A DNA stretch of 64,000 bases from Pseudomonas monsensis (GTDB lineage Bacteria > Pseudomonadota > Gammaproteobacteria > Pseudomonadales > Pseudomonadaceae), in assembly GCF_014268495.2 (NCBI RefSeq), contig NZ_CP077087.1:479001-543000 (forward strand). Reading direction: 5' to 3'. Positions 34,339-43,274 of the stretch are shown here, in pieces. The position numbers were made by a program, and so were the translations under genes. Every line of letters starts with the position of its first letter. Position 1 is the first letter of the stretch. A model generated the notes under the pieces. It made no database searches and had not been told where the DNA came from. It was given only the letters and a program-made list of their open reading frames with translations.

Positions 34339-34965
34339 TCAAGCCTTACGCCAAACGCTTGCTAACCAAGGCTGCTGCTCACGCGGTAATCCCGCCGGGC
34401 GGTAGTAATGCTCAAGCTCGACAAACCCCGCCGCCGTCAGCAACCCTTGCCACGCCTCAAGATCGTGATACGAGCCATACCGCGGCCCGTTCCAGCCCTC
34501 CTGGTTGTCCCCGCGCGGATTGGAGCTGAACAACACGCCACCCGGTTTCAACGCGCCGTGCAATTGCTTCAATACCCGTGGCAACTCCTGCAACGGCACA
34601 TGAAAAAGCACCGCATTGGCAAAGATCCCGTCGAAGCGTTCAGCCGGCAGATCGAGCTTCAGAAAGTCCTGCTGCAACACTTCACAGCCACTGTCCTCGC
34701 GGGCCATTCGCGCAAACTCTTGCGAACCATCCAGCCCGACGGCGATGTGACCCATGCGGGTGAACGTCTGCAAATCCCGTCCCGGGCCACAGCCAAAGTC
34801 CAGAACCGTGAACGGCGCCGTGCCTTGAATATGCCGCAGCAATGCATTGATGTTCTGGCTGACGTCGTGATCGCGGGTGCCTTCGCGGAAGTCTTCGGCC
34901 ACCGAGTTGTAATGGCCGAGGGTGGTGGCGGTGATCTGTTCGAGATCGCTGGGGGTCTGCTTCAT
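34339..34965 (-). CDS. SAM-dependent methyltransferase
   Basis: 208-residue class I methyltransferase. Motif I VLDFGCGPGRD binds S-adenosylmethionine; motif II region is GLDGSQEFARM, and FDGIFANAVLFHVP follows. The substrate is unknown and the family is broad. The start MKQTPSDLE at 34965 gives the usual N-terminus, though no clear ribosome-binding site precedes it; a longer frame to 35049 is possible. It is flanked by repeats on both sides and has no operon partner. Confidence 0.78.
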   Translation of the reverse strand: MKQTPSDLEQITATTLGHYNSVAEDFREGTRDHDVSQNINALLRHIQGTAPFTVLDFGCGPGRDLQTFTRMGHIAVGLDGSQEFARMAREDSGCEVLQQDFLKLDLPAERFDGIFANAVLFHVPLQELPRVLKQLHGALKPGGVLFSSNPRGDNQEGWNGPRYGSYHDLEAWQGLLTAAGFVELEHYYRPAGLPREQQPWLASVWRKA

Positions 34966-35031
34966 GGTCGGGATACGCGGGCAGTTGGGATTCGCCGAAT
35001 ATACGCCATGAAGCGGGGCGGCTGCGCAGCC

Positions 35032-35099
35032 CATCGCGAGCAGGCTCACTCCTGCATTTGAAATGCATTCCCCTGTAGGCGTGAGCCTGCTCGCGATAG
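35032..35099. repeat. REPIN, GAGCAGGCTCACTCCTGCA type
   Basis: Arms ATCGCGAGCAGGCTCACTCC and GCGTGAGCCTGCTCGCGAT around about 27 bp. The same subtype recurs at 50941 and 54834. Confidence 0.85.
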
Positions 35100-35133
35100 C
35101 GTTTGTGAAGTCGCTGCATGAGCCCGGCCAGAC

Positions 35134-35778
35134 TCAGCGCTTGTTCAACCCCCGCGCCAAGCGGTCTCCACCCAACTGAATCACCGCCACCAATGCCACC
35201 AGCAAGACAATCACCGTCAACATGATCTGGCTGTCAAAGCGCTGATAGCCGTAGCGATAGGCGATGTCCCCCAAGCCGCCGGCACCAATCGCCCCGGCCA
35301 TGGCTGACGAGTTGATCATCGTTACCAGGGTAATGGTGAAACCGCCGACAATCCCCGGCAGCGCTTCGGGCAACAGCACATGCCAGACGATATGCCAGCG
35401 CCGGCATCCCATCGCCTGCGCCGCTTCGATCAAACCATGATCGACCTCGCGCAGACTCACCTCGGCAATCCGCGCAAAGAACGGCGTCGCAGCAATGGTC
35501 AGCGGCACCACGGCCGCCCACACACCGTAGGTGGTGCCGACGATCAGCCGGGTGAATGGAATCAGTGCGACCATCAGAATCAGAAACGGAATCGAGCGAA
35601 ACAGGTTCACAAACGCCCCGAGTGCGCGATTCAACACCGGTGCTTCGTAAATCCCGCCCTTATCGCTGGTGACCAGAATCACCGCCATGGGAATCCCCAC
35701 CAGCAGCGCGATCAGCGACGACACGCCGACCATCAGGAAGGTGTCGATAAAACCCTGCAGCAAGCGATCAAACCACAT
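35134..35778 (-). CDS. metI: Methionine ABC transporter permease MetI
   Basis: 214-residue inner-membrane protein with five to six helices. The MetI signature is clear (LNRALGAFVNLFRSIPFLIL, EAAQAMGCRRWHIVWHVLLPEALP, TMINSSAMAGAIGAGGLGD). It forms the channel of the MetNIQ importer for D/L-methionine and relatives. The ATG at 35778 follows GGAGGTG and overlaps the end of metN by 11 bp. Operon order is metQ-metN-metI on the minus strand. Confidence 0.93.
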   Translation of the reverse strand: MWFDRLLQGFIDTFLMVGVSSLIALLVGIPMAVILVTSDKGGIYEAPVLNRALGAFVNLFRSIPFLILMVALIPFTRLIVGTTYGVWAAVVPLTIAATPFFARIAEVSLREVDHGLIEAAQAMGCRRWHIVWHVLLPEALPGIVGGFTITLVTMINSSAMAGAIGAGGLGDIAYRYGYQRFDSQIMLTVIVLLVALVAVIQLGGDRLARGLNKR

Positions 35779-36889
35779 AACCCAGCACCTCCACCCGTTG
35801 CGCCCATTGCCCGGCACGTTCGCGCAATTGCTCGGCGCTCGCCGCGGAACTGCTGACGGCCAGCAGCAATTGCCCCAGCGCATGGCCCTGAATCCGCTCC
35901 ACGCCGCCCTGCAACAACTTCACCCGGCCACCGAGCGCGGCGAACAACGCCGCCAGATCCGGCTCGTCGCGGGCAGCGCCGGTCAATTGCAGGCGCAGCA
36001 CCACTGCCGCGTCACCAGAGGGTGGCGAGGCATACAGACGGCTTTGCAGTTCTTCCGGCAAGGCGTGTTGCAGCGGCGCGAGCAAGGTCTGGCTGACCTC
36101 GTGCTGCGGATTGCCGAACACTTCCCAGACCGGGCCTTGTTCGACGACGCGCCCGTGCTCCAGCACCACCACGCGGTCGCAGATTTCGCGGATCACTGCC
36201 ATTTCGTGGGTGATCAATACGATGGTCAGGCCCAGGCGCTGGTTGATCTCGCGCAGCAGGCCGAGGATCGACTGGGTGGTCTCCGGATCGAGCGCGGAAG
36301 TGGCTTCGTCGCAGAGCAGAATATCCGGGTCATGCACCAACGCCCGGGCGATGCCGACACGCTGTTTCTGTCCGCCGGACAGCTGCGCCGGGTAGCTTTT
36401 GTGCTTAGCTTGCAGGCCGACCAGTTCAAGCAATTCGCGGACTTTCTGCTCGCGCTGTGCTTTTGGCACGCCAGCGACTTTCAGCGGCAGTTCGACGTTC
36501 TGCCAGACGGTCTTGGCCGACATCAGGTTGAAGTGCTGGAAGATCATGCCGATGCGTCGGCGCAGGTTGACCAGGCGATCCTCATCGAACTCGCCGATAT
36601 CGACCTGGTCGATCAGTACCCGCCCCGACGTCGGCTGCTCCAGACGATTGATCGTGCGGATCAACGATGACTTGCCGGCGCCGCTGCGGCCGATGATGCC
36701 AAACACTTCACCGCGCTGAATCGCCAGATCAATGCCCTGCAGCGCAGCGACCGGGCCTTGCCGGCCGTCGTAGGTTTTACCCAGGCCGATGAAGCGTACG
36801 TGGGCGCGGTTCAGCTCGGGGTGCAGTTCGGTTCTTTCAGCATGTTTGGGCTCTGGAGTTTCCAGTCGCCGTTGGATCGCGGCCGTCAT
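35768..36889 (-). CDS. metN: Methionine ABC transporter ATP-binding protein MetN
   Basis: 373 residues. Walker A GRSGAGKSS, signature LSGGQKQRV, Walker B ILLCDEATSALD, then a C-terminal NIL (methionine-sensing) domain of about 75 residues after residue 300. About 30 residues precede the ABC domain, an N-terminal extension longer than in E. coli MetN. The ATG at 36889, two bases after the metQ stop, was preferred over an in-frame TTG at 36904, since GGGA stands upstream. In characterised members methionine bound to the NIL domain inhibits transport. Confidence 0.92.
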   Translation of the reverse strand: MTAAIQRRLETPEPKHAERTELHPELNRAHVRFIGLGKTYDGRQGPVAALQGIDLAIQRGEVFGIIGRSGAGKSSLIRTINRLEQPTSGRVLIDQVDIGEFDEDRLVNLRRRIGMIFQHFNLMSAKTVWQNVELPLKVAGVPKAQREQKVRELLELVGLQAKHKSYPAQLSGGQKQRVGIARALVHDPDILLCDEATSALDPETTQSILGLLREINQRLGLTIVLITHEMAVIREICDRVVVLEHGRVVEQGPVWEVFGNPQHEVSQTLLAPLQHALPEELQSRLYASPPSGDAAVVLRLQLTGAARDEPDLAALFAALGGRVKLLQGGVERIQGHALGQLLLAVSSSAASAEQLRERAGQWAQRVEVLGYVV

Positions 36890-36891
36890 GC

Positions 36892-37701
36892 TCAGCTTTC
36901 CCAACCGGCCTGGTACAACTTGCCGTGAGCCTTATCCAGCGCGGCGCGCACGGCCGGCGAATGCTGGTAGATATCGACGAACTTAATCAGGCGCGGATCA
37001 TCTTTGCTCTTCGGCTGGATCACGAACTGGATCACGTATTCCTTGTGGTCGAGGCCGTCGAACAGCAGCGCGGAACCGGCATCGAAGGTCTTCGCCAGAC
37101 GGATGTAGGCAGGGTAGCCCTGGACCAGATCGGCGTCGTCATAGGCACGCACCAGTTGCACGGCTTCGACCTGGAGGATTTTGATTTTCTTCGGGTTGGC
37201 GACGATGTCGTCTTCGGTGGCCTTGTAGCCGACGCCCGGTTTCAGGCTGATCAAACCGGCCTTGGCCAGCAGTTGCAGGCCGCGCCCGCTGTTGATCGGG
37301 TCGTTGGCGATGGCGACGCTGGCGCCCTCGGGCAACTCGCCGAAGCTTTTGTATTTCTTCGAGTAGAGGCCAACGTTGTTGATGATCCCCGGGGCGAACG
37401 GCACCAGGTCAAAACCGGAAGCGGCCTTGGCGTTTTCGAGGAACGGGATGTGCTGGAAGTAGTTCACGTCGATGTCGCCCGCGGCGAGGCTGACGTTCGG
37501 CGCGATCCAGTCGGTGAACTCCACCAGCTCGACTTTCAGGCCTTGCCTGGAAGCCTCTTCGACGGCGGCTTCCAGCGGGATGGCGAAGGCGGCGGTGGTG
37601 CCGATTTTCAGTGGCGCGTCGGCAGCGAACACCGCCGAACTGAACAGGCCGAAGGCCAGGGCCAGTGCTTTGACTGGGTGGGTCAGGCGTTTCTTGGTCA
37701 T
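36892..37701 (-). CDS. metQ: Methionine ABC transporter binding protein MetQ
   Basis: 269 residues with signal peptide (about 1-26, AVFA|ADAP) and no lipobox. MetQ motifs: EFTDWIAPNVSLAAGDIDVN, YFQHIPFLE, AIANDPINSGRGL. No cysteine and no methionine beyond the initiator in a protein that by family binds methionine. It is a distant paralogue of the orphan MetQ at 22967. It leads the metQ-metN-metI operon. The neighbouring flavin monooxygenase block suggests the true ligand may be a methionine-like sulfone or sulfonate rather than methionine; this is inference. Confidence 0.92.
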   Translation of the reverse strand: MTKKRLTHPVKALALAFGLFSSAVFAADAPLKIGTTAAFAIPLEAAVEEASRQGLKVELVEFTDWIAPNVSLAAGDIDVNYFQHIPFLENAKAASGFDLVPFAPGIINNVGLYSKKYKSFGELPEGASVAIANDPINSGRGLQLLAKAGLISLKPGVGYKATEDDIVANPKKIKILQVEAVQLVRAYDDADLVQGYPAYIRLAKTFDAGSALLFDGLDHKEYVIQFVIQPKSKDDPRLIKFVDIYQHSPAVRAALDKAHGKLYQAGWES

Positions 37702-37745
37702 GATGGTTTTCCAGTCAGTGCATTGATTATGTGGTGTTGGGTCGG

Positions 37746-37816
37746 GCCTCTTAGCGAGCAAGCTCGCTCCCACAGGGAAATGCATTCCAAATGTGGGAGC
37801 GAGCTTGCTCGCGAAG
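37746..37816. repeat. REPIN, GAGCAAGCTCGCTCCCACA type
   Basis: Arms AGCGAGCAAGCTCGCTCCCA and its inverse around about 25 bp, between metQ and the flavin monooxygenase gene (both on the minus strand). Confidence 0.85.
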
Positions 37817-37819
37817 CTT

Positions 37820-39172
37820 TTAATGCCGGTACGCAGCAGCGGTGTGTTGCTCGGGGAGTTGCGCCTCGCCGTGAAACAGCTTCTCGCGCAAGCTGCCGCT
37901 GTCATACGCAGTCTTGTACGACCCGCGCCGTTGCAACTCCGGAATCACCAGTTCAATGAAATCGACATAGCTTTCCGGGGTGACGATGCGGGTCAGGTTG
38001 AAGCCGTCCAGACCGGTTTCGGCGATCCACGATTCCAGCTCGTCCGCCACTTGCTCAGGCGAGCCGACCACGGTGATGTAGCGGCCACCGAGGGCGTGCT
38101 GGTCGAGCAATTTGCGCCGGGTCCAGTCGTTGTTCTGCAGGTTCTTGGTCGCGGACTGGATGGCGTTGCTTTTCACGTACTGGATCGGTTCGTCGATTTC
38201 GTACTGGGAAAAGTCGATGCCGGTGGACGCTGAAAAGTGCGCCACGCCAGCCTCGGCACTGGCATAACTCAGGTACTCGGCGTGCTTGGCCCAAGCGGCT
38301 TCTTCGGTAGCGCCGACGATCACGTTGAGGCCCATGAACACCTTGATGTCCTCGGGATTGCGCCCGGCCTCGACCGCGCTGGCGCGGACCTTGTCGACTT
38401 GCACCTTGGTCGACGGCTTGTTCTGGCCGCTGATGAACACGCACTCGGCGTGACGCCCGGCGAACAGCAAGCCGCGATCGGAACTGCCGGCCTGGAACAG
38501 CACCGGTGTGCGCTGCGGCGATGGCTCGCAGAGGTGATAACCCTCGACCTGATAGAACTCGCCCTCGTGCTCGACCTTGTGCACTTTTTCCGGGTTGGCG
38601 TAGATCCGCTGCGCACGGTCATTGAGCACCGCGCCGTTTTCCCAACTGCCTTCCCAGAGTTTGTAGAGCACCTCCAGGTACTCGTCGGCCTGGTCGTAGC
38701 GCCGGTCATGCTCGATCTGCTCGCGCAGGCCCATGGCCTTGGCGGCGCTGTCGAGGTAACCGGTGACGATGTTCCAACCCACGCGACCACGGCTCAAATG
38801 ATCGAGCGTCGACATGCGCCGGGCGAACAGGTACGGCGGTTCGTAGGTGAGGTTGGCGGTCAGGCCGAAACCGAGGTTTTTGGTGACAGCAGCCATGGCC
38901 GAGACCAGCAGCAGCGGATCGTTGACCGGTAGCTGGATCGACTCTTTGAGCGTGACGTCCACCGAGTTCTGATAGACGTCGTACACCCCGACGATGTCGG
39001 CGATGAACAACCCGTCGAACAGCCCGCGCTCCAGCAACTGCGCCAGTTCGGTCCAGTATTCAATGCTGTTGAACCGGGTCGAGGTGTCGCGCGGATGCGT
39101 CCACAAACCGTGGTTGATGTGGCCGATGCAGTTCATGTTGAACGCGTTGAGCAGGATCTTTTTCTTGCTCAT
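37820..39172 (-). CDS. FMNH2-dependent luciferase-like monooxygenase (NtaA/SnaA/DszA family)
   Basis: 450 residues. The family pattern starts with the first barrel strand (ILLNAFNMNC), then GHINHGLWTHP, LFDGLFIADIVGVYDVY, LSRGRVGWNIVTGYLDSAAKA and PVLFQAGSSDRGL. Members use reduced FMN and O2 to cleave C-N or C-S bonds; DszA opens dibenzothiophene sulfone. Its ATG overlaps the stop of the DszC-like gene (ATGA), so the two are co-translated. With metQNI downstream and two SfnB/DszC-like genes upstream it probably desulfurises an organosulfur compound. The substrate is not deducible. No flavin reductase gene lies in the window. Internal methionines and cysteines are present, unlike its partners. 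Confidence 0.88.
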   Translation of the reverse strand: MSKKKILLNAFNMNCIGHINHGLWTHPRDTSTRFNSIEYWTELAQLLERGLFDGLFIADIVGVYDVYQNSVDVTLKESIQLPVNDPLLLVSAMAAVTKNLGFGLTANLTYEPPYLFARRMSTLDHLSRGRVGWNIVTGYLDSAAKAMGLREQIEHDRRYDQADEYLEVLYKLWEGSWENGAVLNDRAQRIYANPEKVHKVEHEGEFYQVEGYHLCEPSPQRTPVLFQAGSSDRGLLFAGRHAECVFISGQNKPSTKVQVDKVRASAVEAGRNPEDIKVFMGLNVIVGATEEAAWAKHAEYLSYASAEAGVAHFSASTGIDFSQYEIDEPIQYVKSNAIQSATKNLQNNDWTRRKLLDQHALGGRYITVVGSPEQVADELESWIAETGLDGFNLTRIVTPESYVDFIELVIPELQRRGSYKTAYDSGSLREKLFHGEAQLPEQHTAAAYRH

Positions 39173-40365
39173 CAGATAGTGCCCCGCAGCGGCGGCTTTT
39201 CATCGTTGAGGTAGTAATTACCCACTGCGTGATACTTCCAGCGCACCGGGTCGTGCAGGGTGTGCACCCGAGCGTTGCGCCAGTGGCGGTCGAGGCCGTG
39301 CTCGATCAGGGTGGCCTGACTGCCGGCCAGTTCGAACAGGGTGCTGCCGGCGGCCAGGGAGATCTCGGTGCTGATGGCGCGTGCTTCTGCAACGGCGATC
39401 GACGCCGCCGCGACAGTCTCGGCGGTGGTCTCGGCCTGCGCGATGTCGAGGAATTCGCCGGAGCGTTCGAGCAAGGCTTCGGTGGCGTGCAGGCGAATAC
39501 TCAAGTGGCCGAAACTCTTGAGGGTCAGCGGGTCTTCGGTAGCCTTGTCGTTGCCGGAGTCGATCCACGGACGAGTTTTGCTGCGCACGAAGTGCAGCGC
39601 GTCTTCATACGCGGCACGGGCGATGCCGGTGTCGATGGCGGCGTGAAGGATCTGCGCCAGCGGGCCGACCGTGGTCGGACGCTCGAAGGCACTCTGGAAC
39701 GGGATCACGTCTTCGGCGGCGACGTAGACGTCTTCGAACACCACCGAACCGCTGCCGGTGGTGCGCTGGCCGAAGCCGCTCCAGTCGTCGATCACGGTCA
39801 GGCCCTGGCTGTCACGCGGGACGAATGCCAGTTGCTGCACACCGTTTTCATCGACCACGGAAGTCGGAATACGCTGGGCGTAAATCGCCCCGGTCGAGTA
39901 GAACTTGCGGCCATTGATGCGATAGCCGTCACCGTCGCGCTTGAGGCTGGTGACGCGGTCGTGGGCGGTTTTGGTGCCCAGTTCCGCCAGTGCGTTACCG
40001 AAGCGTTGGCCGGCGAGCACTTCGGCGTACAGCCGTTGTTTCTGCGCGTGACTGCCGTTCACCCGCAGCACTTCGAGTGCGTAGAAATGATTCTGCGGAA
40101 TCTGCCCGAGCGAGCCGTCAGCCTGAGCGATCAGGGCGATGACTTTGGCCAGGGTCACGTTGGATACGCCGGCGCCGCCGTATTCCTTGGGCACGCTGAT
40201 GCCCCAGAGGCCGGAGCGGGAAAACACGTCGAGTTCCGGCAGCGGCAGACGCCGTTCACGGTCGCGCACGGCGCTGTCGCGTTTGAAATCTTCGGCCAGG
40301 TCGCTGGCGACGATCAGGGCTTGCTCATCGCTGGTGATGACCGCGACGGAGTGAGAATAAGTCAT
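39172..40365 (-). CDS. SfnB/DszC-type acyl-CoA-dehydrogenase-fold oxidoreductase
   Basis: 397 residues of the acyl-CoA dehydrogenase fold in the sulfur-acquisition branch (SfnB, DszC). Motifs: LWGISVPKEYGGAGVSNVTL, NGRKFYSTGAIYA, DDWSGFGQRTTGSGS and the C-terminal DRHWRNARVHTLHDPVRWKY. DszC relatives are FMNH2-dependent monooxygenases rather than dehydrogenases, so this enzyme may oxidise sulfur (sulfide to sulfoxide to sulfone) ahead of the DszA-like enzyme. The start at 40365 follows GGAGA; a longer frame from 40389 was rejected. No cysteine and no internal methionine in 397 residues. Part of a minus-strand operon. Confidence 0.87.
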   Translation of the reverse strand: MTYSHSVAVITSDEQALIVASDLAEDFKRDSAVRDRERRLPLPELDVFSRSGLWGISVPKEYGGAGVSNVTLAKVIALIAQADGSLGQIPQNHFYALEVLRVNGSHAQKQRLYAEVLAGQRFGNALAELGTKTAHDRVTSLKRDGDGYRINGRKFYSTGAIYAQRIPTSVVDENGVQQLAFVPRDSQGLTVIDDWSGFGQRTTGSGSVVFEDVYVAAEDVIPFQSAFERPTTVGPLAQILHAAIDTGIARAAYEDALHFVRSKTRPWIDSGNDKATEDPLTLKSFGHLSIRLHATEALLERSGEFLDIAQAETTAETVAAASIAVAEARAISTEISLAAGSTLFELAGSQATLIEHGLDRHWRNARVHTLHDPVRWKYHAVGNYYLNDEKPPLRGTI

Positions 40366-40402
40366 GTGTTTCTCCAGAGATCTGGTCAAAAGTGTGCGGT
40401 CG

Positions 40403-41644
40403 TTAAATCCAGGAGTGACGAGCCGGCAAAGTACCGTTCAGGCGATAGGCGCCGACCGCGTGATACTTCCAGCGCACCGGGTCATGCAGGGTGTGCACCC
40501 GGGCGTTGCGCCAGTGGCGGTCGAGGTTGAATTCGGCGAGGGTCGCGCGGCTGCCGGCCAGTTCGAAAAGTTTTTCGCTGGCCAGCAGCGAGATCTCGGT
40601 GGTCAGCACTTTGGCTTCGGCCACGGCAATCGAGGCGCGGGCGGCGGACTCGGCGGTCAGTGGCGCAGCGTGCACCTGATCGAGTACCTGCCCGGCCTTG
40701 CGCAGCAGCGCTTCGGCGGCGTGCAGTTCGATTTTCAGTTTGCCGATGTCGGCGATCACGTAGAGGTCATCGCTGGCGCGCTCGACCTTGGCGTCGATCC
40801 ACGGCCGGGCACGGGTTTTGACAAACTCGATGGCGTCGTCGATGGCACCACGGGCGATGCCGGCGTCGATGGCCGCCTGAATGAGTTGCGAGACGGCGCC
40901 TTGAGTATTCGGGGTTTCGTTGATCTTCCAGTTGTCGACCACCAGGCTCGACTCGACACGCACGTTGTTCAGCAGGATCGTGCCGCTGGCGGTGGTGCGC
41001 TGACCAAAGCCCGACCAGTCATCAACGATGCGCAATCCCGGCGTGCCACGGCGGACGAAGGCCAGCACTTGCTTGCCGTCATCGTTGAGTGCCTTGACGG
41101 CGACCCAGTGCGCGAACAGCGCGCCAGTGGAATAGAACTTCTGGCCGTTGATCACGTAGTCATCGCCATCGGCGGTGATGCGCGCCTTCAATTCCAGGGT
41201 GTTTTTCGTACCGCGCTCAGGGCCAGCATTGCCGATGCGCCAGCCTTCCAGAACACTCTGGAACAGCTGCTTTTTCTGCGCCTCAGTGGCGCTGCCGAGC
41301 ACCAGGTTGAGGATGCCGAACTGGTTCTGTGGAATCTGTCCCAGCGCCGGATCGGCGGCGGAAATGATCGCGAACACTTCGGCCAGGGTAACGAACGACA
41401 CTTGCGGGCCACCGTACTCACGCGGGATGGCGATGCTGCCCAGGCCGCTGCGGGTGAACTGTTCGATTTCCGACCACGGCAGCTTGCGCTGGCGGTCGCG
41501 CCTGGCGGCCTGCACACGGGCGACTTGCGCCAGCTCATGGGCGGCCTTGATGGCTTGGGCGTCGTTGCGCAAGACCTGCGCGGGCAACAACAACGGGGCG
41601 ATGTCCAGATCCGACTGGACGTTTGCGTCTGCCAGACTGGACAT
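40403..41644 (-). CDS. SfnB/DszC-type oxidoreductase, paralogue of the next gene
   Basis: 413 residues, same family as the gene at 39172 and clearly its paralogue (GSIAIPREYGGPQVSFVTL, NGQKFYSTGALFA, DDWSGFGQRTTASGT, DRHWRNARVHTLHDPVRWKY). The first gene of the block; the ATG follows AAGGAGCG. No cysteine and no methionine beyond the initiator. Two such enzymes side by side could form a heteromer or act on successive sulfur oxidation states; both are inference. A sulfur-type motif lies 166 bp upstream. Confidence 0.87.
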   Translation of the reverse strand: MSSLADANVQSDLDIAPLLLPAQVLRNDAQAIKAAHELAQVARVQAARRDRQRKLPWSEIEQFTRSGLGSIAIPREYGGPQVSFVTLAEVFAIISAADPALGQIPQNQFGILNLVLGSATEAQKKQLFQSVLEGWRIGNAGPERGTKNTLELKARITADGDDYVINGQKFYSTGALFAHWVAVKALNDDGKQVLAFVRRGTPGLRIVDDWSGFGQRTTASGTILLNNVRVESSLVVDNWKINETPNTQGAVSQLIQAAIDAGIARGAIDDAIEFVKTRARPWIDAKVERASDDLYVIADIGKLKIELHAAEALLRKAGQVLDQVHAAPLTAESAARASIAVAEAKVLTTEISLLASEKLFELAGSRATLAEFNLDRHWRNARVHTLHDPVRWKYHAVGAYRLNGTLPARHSWI

Positions 41645-41810
41645 CAGTGCCGCTCCTTGGCTGCACGCAATGCCCTGGCGATCTGCACTGGGGTGATTGT
41701 GTTCCGGACCATACTACCTACCTCACATCTCATGAAAAACGCCGCAAAAGTGCGGCGAACGAAAGAATGTCCGGTGGTCCGGTTCATATACCCTAAGCGT
41801 GTATAAATAT

Positions 41811-41840
41811 TAAATAAACTAACTTTTAGGAATATGCATA
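41811..41840 (-). promoter_or_regulatory. Candidate sulfur-response operator before the SfnB/DszC operon
   Basis: On the plus strand AAATAAACTAACTTTTAGGA then ATATGCAT, nearly the same as the sites before the TonB-dependent receptor (14182) and tauA (57627). The gap 41645-41810 otherwise holds a hairpin GCCGCAAAAGTGCGGC at about 41743-41758 and no gene. Confidence 0.5.
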
Positions 41841-41889
41841 GAAGGGGTGATGGTCGGATTGGTTAACGGGTTTTCGAGGCTGAGCGATT

Positions 41890-42022
41890 CTGTGGCAGGG
41901 GAGCTTGCTCGCGCTGGGCTGCGAAGCGCCCCTGAAACCTGCACAGCTGTTCCCTTCAGCTAAACCGTCGTGTCGGTTTTGCGCCTGCTGCGCAGCCGAG
42001 CGGGAGCAAGCGCCCTCGCCAC
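41890..42022. repeat. REP-like inverted pair, GGGGAGCTTGCTCGCGCTGG type
   Basis: TGTGGCAGGGGAGCTTGCTC with GGGCTGCGAAGCGCCCC at the left and GAGCGGGAGCAAGCGCCCTC with GCCACA at the right; a diverged relative of 28843-28952. Confidence 0.75.
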
Positions 42023-42035
42023 AAGGGCTGTGTGT

Positions 42036-42800
42036 TCAGTCTGTGCGCGATTCGGCGACCTTGAGTTCCGGGTTGAGAGGCACCTTGAGGTAAGGATTCA
42101 CGCAGCCGATCTTTAACGTCCGTGGCGGCGCCCAGCGTGAGTTGTTGCCGACCCGGTCAAGGATGCAATACGTCACATCCAGCCGCAGATCCTCCCCGGC
42201 TTCAACGATCACCGCCGGCGGCACCCAGACCTGAATCGGCAGCCCGACATCCGCTGTGGTAATCGGTGCCAGATCCATGCGCACATCCCCCCAGCGCAAG
42301 GTGATGGCATCGTCCTCGGCCATGTTCAGGTAAGGCTCGATGGTGAGCGGCACACCGCGTTTGATCTGATTCGGGTTCACGCCCTGGCGGCGAATGGTGT
42401 CGGGGATCGTCACCGGTGCCAGTTGCTGGTTTTCGTCGCCGCACAGCGTCGAAGGCTCGCCGCCCGGGCAGTCGAGCTTGACCTGCACCCGGGTCGGCGC
42501 CGACAACGCCGGCCCCTGGCCGACCTGCATTACCCGGTAGTGAATGCGTGCGATGCCATTGGCAATGAAACTCTCCGGCACCCGCAGGCTGACCACGGCA
42601 CCGACGTCTTCGCCGGTCAGCACCTTCGAGGCGACATAGCATTTGTTCCAGAACAACTCGATCAGATCGCCGCAATCCATGTCGGGGTAGGGCGACACAT
42701 TGACCAGCAGGTGGGCCGCTGCGGCCAGATTGATGCCGGTTTTTTGCGCTGGCGCCAGAATCGGGGCTGCCAGTTCGGGGGTATGCGAAGTGCGGGTCAT
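42036..42800 (-). CDS. Hypothetical protein with two homologous Ig-like repeats
   Basis: 254 residues, no signal peptide and no membrane segment. Two repeats of about 90 residues can be aligned by eye: residues about 30-120 (LLVNVSPYPDMDCGDLIELF, then a valine-rich strand and IHYRVMQVG) and about 155-240 (LTIEPYLNMAEDDAITLRWG, then IQVWVPPAVI and VTYCILDRVGN). Each resembles one immunoglobulin-like beta-sandwich, as in Pseudomonas proteins built from many such modules. The ATG at 42800 follows GGAGAG. No function is recognised, and secretion or attachment is not indicated. Confidence 0.72.
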   Translation of the reverse strand: MTRTSHTPELAAPILAPAQKTGINLAAAAHLLVNVSPYPDMDCGDLIELFWNKCYVASKVLTGEDVGAVVSLRVPESFIANGIARIHYRVMQVGQGPALSAPTRVQVKLDCPGGEPSTLCGDENQQLAPVTIPDTIRRQGVNPNQIKRGVPLTIEPYLNMAEDDAITLRWGDVRMDLAPITTADVGLPIQVWVPPAVIVEAGEDLRLDVTYCILDRVGNNSRWAPPRTLKIGCVNPYLKVPLNPELKVAESRTD

Positions 42801-43274
42801 CGTTTTCTCTCCTTGAAATCCTGCAGCGAAGTCCGTTTCTGAAAGAACAAAAAAGCGTGAATCAACTGGCAATAAAGCGGTGCGCTTTTGTTCAGTTTGA
42901 ATACGGGGTTATTTAACTAAGTGAGGCTGATTGGTGACTAGATAAGAACGTGCTGGAGGGGGTGTCAATAGAGTGAGTTAGTTAATTCGTGAATTACCGA
43001 TTATTCAGAAATTTCCTACGCTGACGAATCCCTATGCCTAGGTTCGATAGTGAATAGGGCCACAGAACCAAGGAGTTTCTGCAGGTTTTGCCGCGGGTTT
43101 ATTCGAACGTTGTCCTTCGGCGAAGGATGGCGTGAACGCGAACAATAATGTTTGCAGAACATATAAGCAGGCCGCGTATGGCAGGCGGGATTTATAAGAT
43201 TTTTTGAAGTTGTCGAGGGCGGGGTAAAGTTAACTTCCATCCGTGGAAGTTTAAGAATCATGCGTTGAAAGTTA
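42801..43274. other. Intergenic, no gene seen
   Basis: 474 bp, clearly more AT-rich than the surroundings. It has a small hairpin CCTTCG-gc-GAAGG near 43111-43125 and several AT-rich promoter-like patches, but no supportable ORF or known element. Both flanking genes are on the minus strand, so it would hold the promoter of the 42036 gene and the 3' end of the cystine operon. Confidence 0.4.
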
